A stretch of DNA of 64,000 nt from Mangrovibacter yixingensis (GTDB lineage: Bacteria > Pseudomonadota > Gammaproteobacteria > Enterobacterales > Enterobacteriaceae), in the NCBI RefSeq assembly GCF_020523985.1, contig NZ_JAIVKM010000001.1, positions 62,001-126,000 of the forward strand, given 5' to 3'. A program made the translations under genes and the position numbers. Below, piece after piece: positions 8,321 through 17,062 of this stretch (position 1 is the first letter of the stretch; each line of letters opens with the position of its first letter). The notes beneath the pieces were generated by a model. That model was given only the letters and a program-made list of their open reading frames with translations. It was not told where the DNA came from and searched no databases.

Positions 8321-9154
8321 TTACCCATCCGTAGAGCGGCTTAATGTTTCCCAGTGGTCAATATCGTGCTGCATCTGTTGGAGCTTCTCCCGCACCAGTT
8401 GTACGGCATCACTCCCCAGCAGCAGTGAAACCGGGGGTTCAGGGCTGTTAATTAACTGCAACATGGCGCGGGCGGCTTTTGCCGGGTCTCCCGGCTGGTG
8501 CCCACTGCGCTTTTCACGCGTTTCCCGTATTGGGTTAAAGCTTGCGTCGTAATCACTGATGGTACGCGCAGAACGCACCATCGAACGCCCCGCCCAGTCA
8601 GTACGAAACGAACCCGGCTGGACCGCGGTCACGAAAATATTAAACGGCTTAAGCTCTTTACTCAGGGTTTCAGAAATCCCCTGCAGGGCAAATTTACTGC
8701 CACAGTAATAGCTGATGCCCGGCATGGTAATAAAACCGCCCATCGAGGTAATGTTCAGAATACGCCCGGCCCGGCGCGCCCGGAAGTAGGGCAGAAACGC
8801 TTTAATCACCGCAATAGCACCAAAGACATTCACCTCAAACTGGTGGTGTGCTTCACTCAACGGTGATTCTTCCATCACGCCTTCATGCCCGTAACCGGCA
8901 TTATTCACCAGCACATCAACCGCACCGATTTCCTGCTCGATAGTGGCGGCAAGTGAGTCAATGGCTGCCACATTGGTTACATCCAGAATATGCCCAAAAC
9001 TCTGGCCGGGGGCCAGGGTGTCAAATGCCTGTTTCGCTTGCTCAGTGCGTACTGTGCCCACCACACGGTGCCCGGCTTTGAGTGCTTCTTTGGCAAGTGC
9101 CTGCCCAAAACCGCTACTCACGCCGGTAATAAAAAGTAATTTTGTTGAGTTCAT
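8321..9154 (-). CDS. Short-chain dehydrogenase/reductase
   Basis: A 277-residue classical SDR: TGVSSGFG nucleotide-binding motif at the N-terminus, NNAGYG in the middle and the catalytic YYCGSK. It should be a cytosolic NAD(P)-dependent oxidoreductase of unknown substrate. The start at 9154 is set by MNSTKLLFITG and an AGGAGCG ribosome site; a longer in-frame extension to 9319 lacks family similarity. It is divergent from an AraC-family gene starting at 9318, a common regulator-target arrangement, so the regulator probably activates this gene. The 163-base gap holds both promoters. Confidence 0.88.
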   Translation of the reverse strand: MNSTKLLFITGVSSGFGQALAKEALKAGHRVVGTVRTEQAKQAFDTLAPGQSFGHILDVTNVAAIDSLAATIEQEIGAVDVLVNNAGYGHEGVMEESPLSEAHHQFEVNVFGAIAVIKAFLPYFRARRAGRILNITSMGGFITMPGISYYCGSKFALQGISETLSKELKPFNIFVTAVQPGSFRTDWAGRSMVRSARTISDYDASFNPIRETREKRSGHQPGDPAKAARAMLQLINSPEPPVSLLLGSDAVQLVREKLQQMQHDIDHWETLSRSTDG

Positions 9155-9317
9155 GGTTCGCTCCTGGTCAAAAGGGATACACAGAATAGAATCCTGGGCG
9201 CTGTAGCGGTATCCCGGTTCCTCTGTAAGGTTTGCCTGTTCCTCTGAGCAGGCTGGACACAGCCTGGCATTGAATGCGATGCTGAATACCCGTATCCCAC
9301 TTTGCCAGGGCTTCGCC

Positions 9318-10259
9318 ATGACTATGTCTTCTGCACAAGTAAACCGCCAGATGGTGGCGCTGTTAGATCAGTTAACGCCACAGGAAGGCTATAACATCAC
9401 GCCATTAGACGATGTGCGGTTTTTACGATCCAACCGCCCACTTTTGCGCACTCCCGTGTTATATGAGCCTGGTATCGTGATTGTTGTTCAGGGCCGCAAA
9501 CGTGGTTTTCTGGGGCGGGATGTCTATTTATATGACGCCCGGCACTACTTGATGGTGTCCGTACCGGTGCCTTTTACGATGGAAACCGATGCCAGCGTTG
9601 AAGAGCCGATGCTGGCGATTTATATGCGGCTGGACTTCCGCCTGGCGGCAGATCTGATGCTGGCGCTTGATGGCCGGGGCAAAAGCCCGGCCGCTCCCCC
9701 GCGCAGTATGGTGTCCAGCCCCATGGACTCACAACTGAGCGCTTCGGTGTTACGTTTTCTGCAGGTGATGTCTTCCCCGCTGGATGCTGAAATTCTTGGC
9801 CCGGCGATGGTGAGAGAGATTTATTACCGGGTATTTACCGGCGCGCAGGGGGAAACGTTGCGCAGTGCGCTCGGGATGCAAGGGCAGTTTGGCAAAGTGG
9901 CGAAAGCGTTACGCAAACTCCATGCGGAATATGCGTCGCGCCTGGATGTGGCGGCACTGGCGAAAGAAGCGGGTATGAGCCAGCCAACCTTTCACAGCCA
10001 TTTTAAGACCGTAACAGATACCTCACCAATGCAATACCTGAAATCAACTCGCTTGCACCAGGCCAGGTTGCTGATGCTGAGAAATAACCTGACAGCATCC
10101 GCTGCCTGTGCGCAGGTTGGCTATGAAAGCCTGTCGCAATTCAGCCGCGAATTTAAACGCCTGTTTGGCTTGTCGCCCACCCACGAAATTGAGCGGATGA
10201 AGCACAATTTTGCCCTGCCAGCACCGGCCACACCTTCTGCTTTTGTCTCTTCACATTAA
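9318..10259 (+). CDS. AraC-family transcriptional regulator
   Basis: 313 residues from the ATG at 9318; upstream TTG (9270) and ATG (9279) are alternatives. The N-terminal half matches the AraC-type N-terminal domain found in YqhC-like regulators (RFLRSNRPLLRTPVLYEPG, VVQGRKRGFLGRDVYLYDA). The C-terminal third carries two helix-turn-helix units (LDVAALAKEAGMSQPTFHSHF and ACAQVGYESLSQFSREFKR) and the FGLSP signature. YqhC controls adjacent oxidoreductases and senses reactive aldehydes, so here the divergent SDR gene is the likely target. That functional link is inference. Confidence 0.9.
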   Translation: MTMSSAQVNRQMVALLDQLTPQEGYNITPLDDVRFLRSNRPLLRTPVLYEPGIVIVVQGRKRGFLGRDVYLYDARHYLMVSVPVPFTMETDASVEEPMLAIYMRLDFRLAADLMLALDGRGKSPAAPPRSMVSSPMDSQLSASVLRFLQVMSSPLDAEILGPAMVREIYYRVFTGAQGETLRSALGMQGQFGKVAKALRKLHAEYASRLDVAALAKEAGMSQPTFHSHFKTVTDTSPMQYLKSTRLHQARLLMLRNNLTASAACAQVGYESLSQFSREFKRLFGLSPTHEIERMKHNFALPAPATPSAFVSSH

Positions 10260-10371
10260 CCCTGCAGGTTACGTAAATTGATTACGCCCGAACCATTAAC
10301 GCTGAGCCTTACCTGAATCATGCTGGTTTTCGTGGCTGAAAATAACTCTGGTGACTAAGGATATTGTTGTT

Positions 10372-10878
10372 ATGCGAACCCGGCCTTCTGCCCGGTTGTT
10401 AATTATCAACCCGGCTAATCAAGTTTTACTGTTTCGTTTCGAACATAACGAGGATGCCCTGGCGGGGCAGAGCTACTGGGCCACGCCCGGTGGTGGTGTC
10501 GAAAACGGGGAGTCTTTTGCCCAGGCGGCAGTGAGAGAATTGCGCGAAGAAACCGGCATTATACGGAGCGTTGTTGGCGAGCCGGTTGCACAAAGCACTT
10601 TCGAAATGCGCTTACCCAGTGGGGAATGTGTTCTGGCAAATGAACGCTTTTTTGTTATCCGGGCAGATAACAGCGAAATCAGCCATGAAGGCTGGAGCCA
10701 CCACGAACAGCAAGTCATGAAACAACACCGTTGGTGGAGCCAGCAGGCGCTGGCTGGCAGCCCGGAAATCATTTATCCCGTGGATATTATCCAAATCCTG
10801 TCTGGAGCCGGTGTGTTCCCGGCATTGGGTGCCCGGCAGGGGATTAACGAAAGTGCTGAACCAGCACGGCACCAATAA
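10372..10878 (+). CDS. Nudix hydrolase
   Basis: A 168-residue protein with a full Nudix box beginning GGGVENGESFAQ and ending in RELREETGI, which matches GX5EX7REUXEEXGU. It should hydrolyse a nucleoside diphosphate linked to another moiety, using Mg2+. The C-terminal part has WSHHEQQVMKQHRWWS. The ATG at 10372 is chosen (AAGGA 11 bases upstream) over a GTG at 10351. Its last 35 bases overlap the end of an oppositely oriented small XapX gene. Substrate unknown. Confidence 0.88.
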   Translation: MRTRPSARLLIINPANQVLLFRFEHNEDALAGQSYWATPGGGVENGESFAQAAVRELREETGIIRSVVGEPVAQSTFEMRLPSGECVLANERFFVIRADNSEISHEGWSHHEQQVMKQHRWWSQQALAGSPEIIYPVDIIQILSGAGVFPALGARQGINESAEPARHQ

Positions 10879-10996
10879 ATACGCCAAAAGCTCCTAAAAT
10901 ACCCGGCAGGTTTTGTGGGGCAGGAATGGGCAGTTTTAAAAAGGCGAAACTGCCCCCCATGATTAGCCCTACCAACAGTGCCCAAAGGTTTTCCAT
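10844..10996 (-). CDS. XapX-domain small membrane protein (50 aa)
   Basis: Read on the minus strand from the ATG at 10996: MENLWALLVGLIMGGSFAFL, then KLPIPAPQNLPGILGAFGVF, then IGAVLVQHFR and stop. This is the XapX (DUF1427) pattern: two short membrane helices flanking a PxPAPxxLPGxLGxxG motif, about 50 residues long. A GGAATAAC ribosome-like stretch precedes the start. Function of the family is unknown. Its end overlaps the convergent Nudix gene by 35 bases. Confidence 0.85.
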   Translation of the reverse strand: MENLWALLVGLIMGGSFAFLKLPIPAPQNLPGILGAFGVFIGAVLVQHFR

Positions 10997-11035
10997 CGTT
11001 ATTCCCCCTGGCACTGCCCGCTTACTGTGGCGAGA

Positions 11036-12505
11036 TCAGGCTTTTTGTTGTTTAAACAGCCATTCACGCGCCGCTTTGATATAAAAGAATTTTCGTGCTG
11101 AGGCCATATGATCAACACCTTCAAAGGTCAGGAATGTGATATTACCGCCTTCAGCAATATAGCCTTTCACCTGGTCATTGAGCTTTTGCTGCTTATTCAA
11201 TGGGAAAATCAGGCTGGGATCCAACAGTTTCGTGGGCCGGGTAACTTTCGCTCCTGCTTCTCTCCACACCGGAACGCATTTCTCATTCCACGGCGTGGCT
11301 TTGTTGTCTTCTGAGCCCGTAATAATCAGTACGTTCTGGTTGGCAAGCGTGACGACATCTTTCGGGCGTTGCTGGCCTGCAATGATAAGCCCGGCAGCAA
11401 AAGTTTCCGGGTGTTTCGCCATCAACCACAATGAGGTCATTGCCCCCATAGACCAGCCAGTGCAATAAACGCGAGAGGCATCAATTTTCAGCACCTTGTC
11501 GCTCCGGTCTTCAAGGTTGGGGTTACCATAGTTCCAGGTATTACTCAGTAGCGACTGAACCAGACGCCAGGTGTTTTCCACATCACTGGTATGTTCCCAG
11601 TAATCGTTCATTGTGGTGCGTTCGTAACGGGGGGTAATGACAACACATTCACGTTCATCCTGCTCTTCCGGCAAACTCCAGATAGAGGCAATACACTGTT
11701 CTGTCAGTGTTTGTGCGCAGGTGCCATCATAGCTGGTGCCTGAATGAGTTACTGCCAGTACCAGCGGGTATGATTTGTTTTCCCCGCCGGGTTTCAGGAA
11801 CGATTTGGGCAGGTAGATGCTGTACTCAAGCCAGGCTGAACGGCTGTCATCCCACCACCAGTGGCTTTGTTCCCACTCATCCACACCCCGAATAATAACG
11901 TTATTGCCCCTGTGCCCGGCATTGCTCCATGTGGTTGCGCTTGCCGGATAAACTTTGCCAGCAGAGGTCTTAATGCTTTTCGCCTGAATGACGGTGACTT
12001 TATCGCTGTCTTCGGTTGGTAAACTTAAATCCGGGTTGTGAGCAAATTCGGCAATAACATAACGCCCGGCGTTACTTTTCTGGGACGGGATCAGTGCAGG
12101 AGTGGTATTGGTGTAAATCGCCTGAATAGTTCTGGGTTGGGCTTCTGACTGGCTGTTATTTTTATCCGGGGTTGTTGGCATCCCTGGGAAAAAACCTTTA
12201 GCAGCAGGAATGACACCCACGCTATAGCTGGCTACAGCCAGGCTGGCTGGGTCGATATCGGTATCATATTCAATAGCGACTCCATACACTTTTTCGCCAC
12301 CACCCGTGACTTCATTCAGTGCCCAAATGCGCTGGATACCGGGCTGTTTTACTTTGTCATCATCCGGATCATTACCATTTTTGGCGGATGCTGCCATAAA
12401 ACTGTTGGGGTCGGCAGCGTGGGCATTACGCGCTATTCCTGTTGAAATCATGCCTGCCAGGGTAGTACCGGCAATCATAAATGTTCTTCTCGACATCTCA
12501 GTCAT
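11036..12505 (-). CDS. Tat-exported alpha/beta-hydrolase (esterase/PHB-depolymerase-like)
   Basis: 489 residues. The N-terminus MSRRTFMIAGTTLAGM and the cut region NAHAAD form a Tat signal, so it is exported folded to the periplasm. Residues about 50-210 look like an Ig-like beta domain. The rest is an alpha/beta-hydrolase with the nucleophile elbow GWSMG and a late FEGVDHMAS segment that probably supplies the histidine. The layout recalls EstA-type esterases with an N-terminal Ig-like domain. AGGAG precedes the ATG at 12505. It starts 35 bases after a second Tat-exported hydrolase gene and is likely co-transcribed with it. Substrate unknown; an ester or peptide bond is likely. Confidence 0.8.
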   Translation of the reverse strand: MTEMSRRTFMIAGTTLAGMISTGIARNAHAADPNSFMAASAKNGNDPDDDKVKQPGIQRIWALNEVTGGGEKVYGVAIEYDTDIDPASLAVASYSVGVIPAAKGFFPGMPTTPDKNNSQSEAQPRTIQAIYTNTTPALIPSQKSNAGRYVIAEFAHNPDLSLPTEDSDKVTVIQAKSIKTSAGKVYPASATTWSNAGHRGNNVIIRGVDEWEQSHWWWDDSRSAWLEYSIYLPKSFLKPGGENKSYPLVLAVTHSGTSYDGTCAQTLTEQCIASIWSLPEEQDERECVVITPRYERTTMNDYWEHTSDVENTWRLVQSLLSNTWNYGNPNLEDRSDKVLKIDASRVYCTGWSMGAMTSLWLMAKHPETFAAGLIIAGQQRPKDVVTLANQNVLIITGSEDNKATPWNEKCVPVWREAGAKVTRPTKLLDPSLIFPLNKQQKLNDQVKGYIAEGGNITFLTFEGVDHMASARKFFYIKAAREWLFKQQKA

Positions 12506-12540
12506 AAATACTCCTGTGCGTTATCCGTTACCTGGCCGTG

Positions 12541-13893
12541 TCAGGCTGAATGTGTTTTCAGTTGCTTCAATTGTTTAATGATATTCTCTGCCAACATTTC
12601 TGCTGCCCCGCGTGCAAATGGGGAGCTACGTGCTTCATAAGTGAATCGGTCATAGTTTTCAGCGTCAGGCAGATATTTTGCCGCGCCATCACTCATGGTA
12701 ATGACGAAGGTATTCGCGAACACAGAGGTGTTACGGATATGTGCGCCAATACTGGCAGATAACTCGGGTTGTACGCATACCAGTGCTGTGTCACCCCATT
12801 GCACGAGTGTCACCGGGGCTTCAGTGGTACCAGAAGGCTGGTAGGTAAAGGTTTTGACAGGTCCTTTAGGCGCATTGCGTGGTGAAAATTTTTGCGCCGG
12901 TAAAGCCACCTGATAACGCTGTAGGGCAAATATCCCTGGTTTGTTTGGCGTGATACGGTTGGCAACCCGCATGGCTTCAGCACCAAGCCGCTGCCCCAGC
13001 AGGTCTACCAGAGTGAAACCCTCTTCATGGATATCCGTACGGCCCACACTGCCGTCACTGTTAACGACATGGCGGCTGGCCTGCAGGTAAGGTACCTGGT
13101 CACCTGCGCTGCCCACCAGGTAGAATGCCACTGTGCCATTGCCACAGGCATTTTCAATGTAGTTTGCGGCAGCCCCGGCCAGGTCGGCACTGACCAGTCG
13201 CCCTCCTTGTGTGCTCTGTGAGGCATCCATAACAGCAGGTTGCACAGCATAATTCAGCAAAATAGCCAGTGGTTTGCCATTGTGGCCATCAATACGGAGT
13301 ACACCCACATGTGGGTCGGTATAACCGGCATCGTCGGCTCCTAACCACCAACCCCAGGGGGTTTCAACATTGCGGTTAACACCTGCACGGCAGGTACCAC
13401 TGCCAGCCCCCAGTGTTGCGGGTTGTAACGTGGCGACCGCCTGTTGTGCGGCTTTACGTAGGGCAGTGTCAAATGCATCCAGCAGTTGCTGTGCCTGGGT
13501 GGCGTTGTTTTGCCCATGGTTATCGTGAAGAAATATATGAGGCGTAGAGAACGTGTGGCTGGCATTGATAATGGCATTATTTGCAGTCACGCCAGTGACT
13601 TGAGCCAATATCTCTTTCATGTGTGCAATCACTTCAGCAGTAATAGACGTCAAATCTATAACGGCAATAGCCTGGCGTTGGCTGCCATTATCCAGCAATA
13701 GCACGCGGGTATTTAACGGGTCATGTTCCCCGGTAAATTCACCCAATGGGTACATGCCGCTCAGGTCAACTTCAGCCCGCCCGGCACCAGCAATCAGCCC
13801 TTTATTGTTTGCAGCGAAACTCGCCCCTGGCATTAATAGTGCAGCCGCGCTGAGCCCCACTCCGGCCCACAGAAAATCACGTCTGGAATACAC
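12541..13893 (-). CDS. Tat-exported neutral/alkaline ceramidase-like protein
   Basis: 450 residues with a Tat signal (MYSRRDFLWAGVGLSAAALL, cut near ASFA). The mature part begins AGAGRAEVDLSG and has INASHTFSTPHIF, resembling the N-terminal domain of neutral/alkaline non-lysosomal ceramidase, a zinc-dependent amidase fold in which this histidine-rich region binds zinc. The length is shorter than full ceramidases (about 650 residues), so the C-terminal Ig-like domain is missing. An amide-bond hydrolase acting in the periplasm is plausible; ceramide itself is not a likely substrate for an enteric. First gene of a two-gene operon with the Tat esterase. Confidence 0.78.
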   Translation of the reverse strand: MYSRRDFLWAGVGLSAAALLMPGASFAANNKGLIAGAGRAEVDLSGMYPLGEFTGEHDPLNTRVLLLDNGSQRQAIAVIDLTSITAEVIAHMKEILAQVTGVTANNAIINASHTFSTPHIFLHDNHGQNNATQAQQLLDAFDTALRKAAQQAVATLQPATLGAGSGTCRAGVNRNVETPWGWWLGADDAGYTDPHVGVLRIDGHNGKPLAILLNYAVQPAVMDASQSTQGGRLVSADLAGAAANYIENACGNGTVAFYLVGSAGDQVPYLQASRHVVNSDGSVGRTDIHEEGFTLVDLLGQRLGAEAMRVANRITPNKPGIFALQRYQVALPAQKFSPRNAPKGPVKTFTYQPSGTTEAPVTLVQWGDTALVCVQPELSASIGAHIRNTSVFANTFVITMSDGAAKYLPDAENYDRFTYEARSSPFARGAAEMLAENIIKQLKQLKTHSA

Positions 13894-14100
13894 TGAATCT
13901 CCTTACTGCCATACCTGCGCTGGCAATGAATTGAATGCAATATTACTGTGTTATGCATTATGGTACTTATACAGTACCAGTGTGAAAAAAATGTGCAGAG
14001 CCTGGGGATTTGGTTATTAATAGGGATTTTCCTGGGGCCAGGTCAGGTGCAAGTTGTGAGGGAAGGTTAAGAAGGCTTGCCAGTAAAAGTGCCTGGGTTA

Positions 14101-14733
14101 CTAAAAATCAGGGTTTATTCCAGTTCCGTTATCAATGGGCTGTTGCATACTGTTGAGTACAATCAGAAGCCTGCGTTTTATCTCTGCATGAGCTTTTGCA
14201 CGGTTCGCACTGCCGTGGATTCGCCGCCGGGGTAACAGTGCGCCAAACACCACATCCATCATCATACCTGCGTAAAATTCCGGTTCATTTGCCACAATAC
14301 GCCCGCGGGCGTGTTCTTCTTCCAACCACGCCATCAGAGCTTCCCGTGAGCGGATAATTTCATGTTCATACAGGTATTCAGATAAAGCAGGAAACAGCAC
14401 AGCTTCCCGGACCAATAAGTTCAGGATGGCATCCCGGCCACGGGCTTCGGCTTCATTAATATCCAGCCGGAAAATGCCAAAAAGCGTTTGGGCAAGTGGG
14501 ATGTTTTCGCCCGGTGGGCGAGGTAGATCCAAAATACGGTGGCTGTGTTCCTGAAGCACTGCGGCAAACAAGGCGTTTTTGTCGGCAAACGCTTCGTAAA
14601 TAGTCCGCTTCGATATTTTCGCCCTGGCCGCAATAATCGCCGTGGTGGTTTTGGCAAAACCCAGTTCGATAAAGGCTTCGTAGGCACATTGCAAAATCAA
14701 TAACCTGCGGTTAGTTGTTTCACTTACTGTCAT
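14101..14733 (-). CDS. TetR-family transcriptional regulator
   Basis: 210 residues from the ATG at 14733 (MTVSETTNRR). An upstream in-frame extension to 14811 is possible because no strong ribosome site is visible. The N-terminal helix-turn-helix region (ILQCAYEAFIELGFAKTTTA, ISKRTIYEAFADKNALF) is typical TetR/AcrR. The remainder is a helical ligand-binding domain with a C-terminal segment of the AcrR-associated type. It is divergent from the PanE-like reductase gene at 14897, which it probably represses from the 163-base gap. Confidence 0.88.
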   Translation of the reverse strand: MTVSETTNRRLLILQCAYEAFIELGFAKTTTAIIAARAKISKRTIYEAFADKNALFAAVLQEHSHRILDLPRPPGENIPLAQTLFGIFRLDINEAEARGRDAILNLLVREAVLFPALSEYLYEHEIIRSREALMAWLEEEHARGRIVANEPEFYAGMMMDVVFGALLPRRRIHGSANRAKAHAEIKRRLLIVLNSMQQPIDNGTGINPDF

Positions 14734-14896
14734 ATTTTTTGTGCGCCAGCAGAAAGCATGTTTGTCATAGTTACTCACATAATGCGGTGACTGAACGCTG
14801 AATAGTACCATCGTTTTTGTTATCCACCCGTGGTATAGATGGTTTTATATCGCTCTGGCCACCTGCGTGGTGGCAGATAATCAGGGGAGAACGAGG

Positions 14897-15787
14897 ATGC
14901 CAGCCACACCCAGAATTGCACTTATTGGCCCTGGTGCCATTGGCACTACGGTTGCGGCCGCACTGCATGAAGTGGGGCGCACACCGGTTATTTGCGGGCG
15001 CACCGCCCACGCACAACTCACTTTGCGTGCTGATGACGGGCAAGTTGTCGTACCTGGCCCGGTATTAACCAACCCTTTAGAGGTGAAACAGCCTTTCTCG
15101 CTGGTGTTTGTTGCGGTGAAAACCACGCAAATGGCAGCAACGGCACCGTGGTTGTCAGCCCTGTGTGGTGAAAATACCGTGGTTTGTGCTCTGCAAAATG
15201 GTGTTGAGCAGAAAGCCCAGTTTGCTGAATATGTGCCAGGGGTGGCAGTGCTGCCATCGGTTGTGTGGTTCCCGGCGCAGCGCGAGCCTGATTACTCGGT
15301 CTGGTTGCGGGCAAAACCACGTCTGACACTGCCAGAAACACCGCATACTGCTGTTGTTTTGGCGGCATTGGAAGGGACGCGCTGTGAAGTGGATGTCGCG
15401 CCGGATTTCACCACAATTGCCTGGCGTAAGTTGCTGCAAAATGCTGTTGCCGGGTTGATGGTGTTGTCTGGCCGCCGGGCGGGCATGTTCACCCGTCCCG
15501 ATATCACGGCGCTTGCGCTGGCCTATTTGCGTGAATGTTTGCTGGTGGCGCGTGCCGAAGGCGCAAATCTCAGTGATGAGGTTCCTGAGGAAATAGTTGC
15601 ACGTTTTCATCAGGCTCCCGCCGATTTAGGGACGTCAATTCTTGCAGACCGGCAAGCGGGGCAAACGCTTGAATGGGATATTCGTAACGGTGTGGTGCAG
15701 CGTTACGGGCGAATTCATGGCATCCCCACGCCATTAAGTGATGTGATTGTGCCGCTTCTGGCTGCGGGCAGCGACGGGCCGGGCTAA
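14897..15787 (+). CDS. Ketopantoate reductase-like (PanE/ApbA family) oxidoreductase
   Basis: 296 residues. The N-terminal Rossmann motif IALIGPGAIGTTVAAALHEVG and the mid-protein VCALQNGVE and WRKLLQNAVAG (catalytic lysine) are characteristic of 2-dehydropantoate 2-reductases. The start at 14897 has GGAGAACGAGG upstream. It is divergent from a TetR regulator and followed by an NTF2-like gene, so it is probably a dedicated paralog and not the housekeeping PanE of pantothenate synthesis. The substrate is likely another 2-oxo acid; this is inference. Confidence 0.82.
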   Translation: MPATPRIALIGPGAIGTTVAAALHEVGRTPVICGRTAHAQLTLRADDGQVVVPGPVLTNPLEVKQPFSLVFVAVKTTQMAATAPWLSALCGENTVVCALQNGVEQKAQFAEYVPGVAVLPSVVWFPAQREPDYSVWLRAKPRLTLPETPHTAVVLAALEGTRCEVDVAPDFTTIAWRKLLQNAVAGLMVLSGRRAGMFTRPDITALALAYLRECLLVARAEGANLSDEVPEEIVARFHQAPADLGTSILADRQAGQTLEWDIRNGVVQRYGRIHGIPTPLSDVIVPLLAAGSDGPG

Positions 15788-15834
15788 AACCACTCCTGCT
15801 GCAGGGCAGTAGATAACCACTCAGGGAGCATGAA

Positions 15835-16227
15835 ATGGACAGACACCCGTTACGCCGCATTATCGAAGCCTGTGACCAGGCAATTTCAGCAGGTAATTTT
15901 GATGCGTTGATGGATTACTATGCCGATGACGCAACGCTTGTTATTAAACCGGGCATGGTGGTTCAGGGTAAAGAAAAAATAAAGCAGGCGTTTCTTGCCA
16001 TTGCCGAACATTTCCATCACCAGTTGAAAGTGGAGCAGGGCAATATGCAGATTTTTGAAGGCGGTGGTAACGCTCTGGTGATTATGGAAACGGTTCTGTA
16101 TTACCCGGATTCAGAGGGCAACCCGGTAACTGAAAGCCGGCGTGCAACCTACGTTTTTCGCCAGAATGGGGCAGAAAACTGGCTATGTACCATTGATAAT
16201 TCTTACGGTACGGCATTGCTGGGGTGA
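15835..16227 (+). CDS. NTF2-like / SnoaL-like protein
   Basis: 130 residues with the cone-shaped NTF2-like fold pattern: an N-terminal helix (RIIEACDQAISAGNFDALMDYYADDATLVI), GKEKIKQAF and a C-terminal sheet (WLCTIDNSYG). AGGGAGC precedes the ATG at 15835. It lies 47 bases after the PanE-like gene and is probably in the same unit. Such proteins may be small enzymes or binding proteins; the function cannot be read from the sequence. Confidence 0.75.
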   Translation: MDRHPLRRIIEACDQAISAGNFDALMDYYADDATLVIKPGMVVQGKEKIKQAFLAIAEHFHHQLKVEQGNMQIFEGGGNALVIMETVLYYPDSEGNPVTESRRATYVFRQNGAENWLCTIDNSYGTALLG

Positions 16228-16327
16228 TTATTGCCAGGAAGCTGTCCGGCTAAATTCGCGCCTGCCTGTGTAAATAACAGGCAGGCATCAGCCGCCAGTA
16301 TATGGCAACAAATTTTACAGCATCAGA

Positions 16328-16519
16328 TTATTTTTTCAGGGAGAAAACCGCGGGCCTTGAGTGAGTTTCAGGTGGCAGGAAAAGAGCGTTACAGAATGGG
16401 CAAATAAGCGTTTTCTTTTTGTTTACCCGGGCTGCGCTGTGCTCTGATTGTTTTGCGCATTTTGGACATTCGATGGCGACAAGAAAGGATTTTTGAGTGT
16501 TTTTTTTAATGTTTTGCAT
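16328..16519 (-). CDS. Small zinc-ribbon protein
   Basis: 63 residues from the ATG at 16519: MQNIKKNTQKSFLVAIECPK onward. It carries two CxxC pairs, ECPKCAK and LICPFCNALF, about 20 residues apart, which should form a zinc ribbon. A longer frame to 16618 lacks this character. It lies divergently beside the cold-shock gene. E. coli has small zinc-ribbon proteins near its cold-shock genes and this may be one of that kind, but I cannot match it to a named gene. Confidence 0.6.
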   Translation of the reverse strand: MQNIKKNTQKSFLVAIECPKCAKQSEHSAARVNKKKTLICPFCNALFLPPETHSRPAVFSLKK

Positions 16520-16643
16520 AGATTTTCTTCTGTGATTAACTGCCCATAGCTTAACGTGTTTGGCCTGTGTAATCCCAGAAGTTTGTGCAGATATTTGTTT
16601 TGCCTGTGAAACAGTCAATCAAGTGTAAATAAAAAAATAACCC

Positions 16644-16842
16644 TTGTTATCCTGGAAGATGTATGAGTTAATCAGCACCGATTTGATACACAGAATCATT
16701 ATAAGTCGTTCGAAAAGTAGTCCTCATTTCTAAAGTGTATTCCTGCGAGTACCCCTTCTTCTTGAGTCTTCTCTGTAACACGCCGATTGATATCTGTAAT
16801 TAAATCATTTAAGTCAAATGTTTAATTAATAAGGTAAAAAAC
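16644..16842 (+). promoter_or_regulatory. Cold-shock promoter with cold-box 5' leader
   Basis: TTGTTA (16644-16649) and GTTAAT (16667-16672) are 17 bases apart and match the layout of the cspA promoter. The transcript would begin near 16680. TTGATACACAGA (16683-16694) corresponds to the cold box of cspA-family leaders. The untranslated leader of about 160 bases ends with TTAATTAATAAGGTAAAAAAC before the ATG. In the family this leader refolds with temperature to control stability and translation; here that is inferred from the layout. Confidence 0.7.
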
Positions 16843-17055
16843 ATGTCTAACAAAATTATCGGCACCGTTAAATGGTTCAACGAAACTAAAGGTTTTGGTT
16901 TTATTTCTCCTGAAGATGGCAGCAAAGATGTATTCGTACACTTCTCCGCAATTCAGGGCAACAGCTTCCGTACTCTGGCTGAAGGCCAGAAAGTTGAGTT
17001 TTCAGTAGAAGATGGCCAGAAAGGCCCGTCTGCTGCAAACGTGGTAGCACTCTAA
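16843..17055 (+). CDS. CspA-family cold-shock protein
   Basis: 70 residues, a single OB-fold cold-shock domain with both RNA-binding motifs intact: [11 protein letters not shown] (RNP1) and VFVHFSAI (RNP2). These proteins bind single-stranded nucleic acid and melt RNA structure after cold shock. The long leader and the YmcF/YnfQ-like frame immediately downstream resemble E. coli cspG/cspI loci more than cspC or cspE. AAGG lies 9 bases before the ATG. I leave the symbol blank because paralogs are too similar to tell apart by eye. Confidence 0.93.
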   Translation: MSNKIIGTVKWFNETKGFGFISPEDGSKDVFVHFSAIQGNSFRTLAEGQKVEFSVEDGQKGPSAANVVAL

Positions 17056-17062
17056 GGACACC

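Noticed and set aside
15155-15610. 151-residue leftward frame opposite the PanE-like gene
   Set aside because: Antisense shadow of a gene with clear catalytic motifs.
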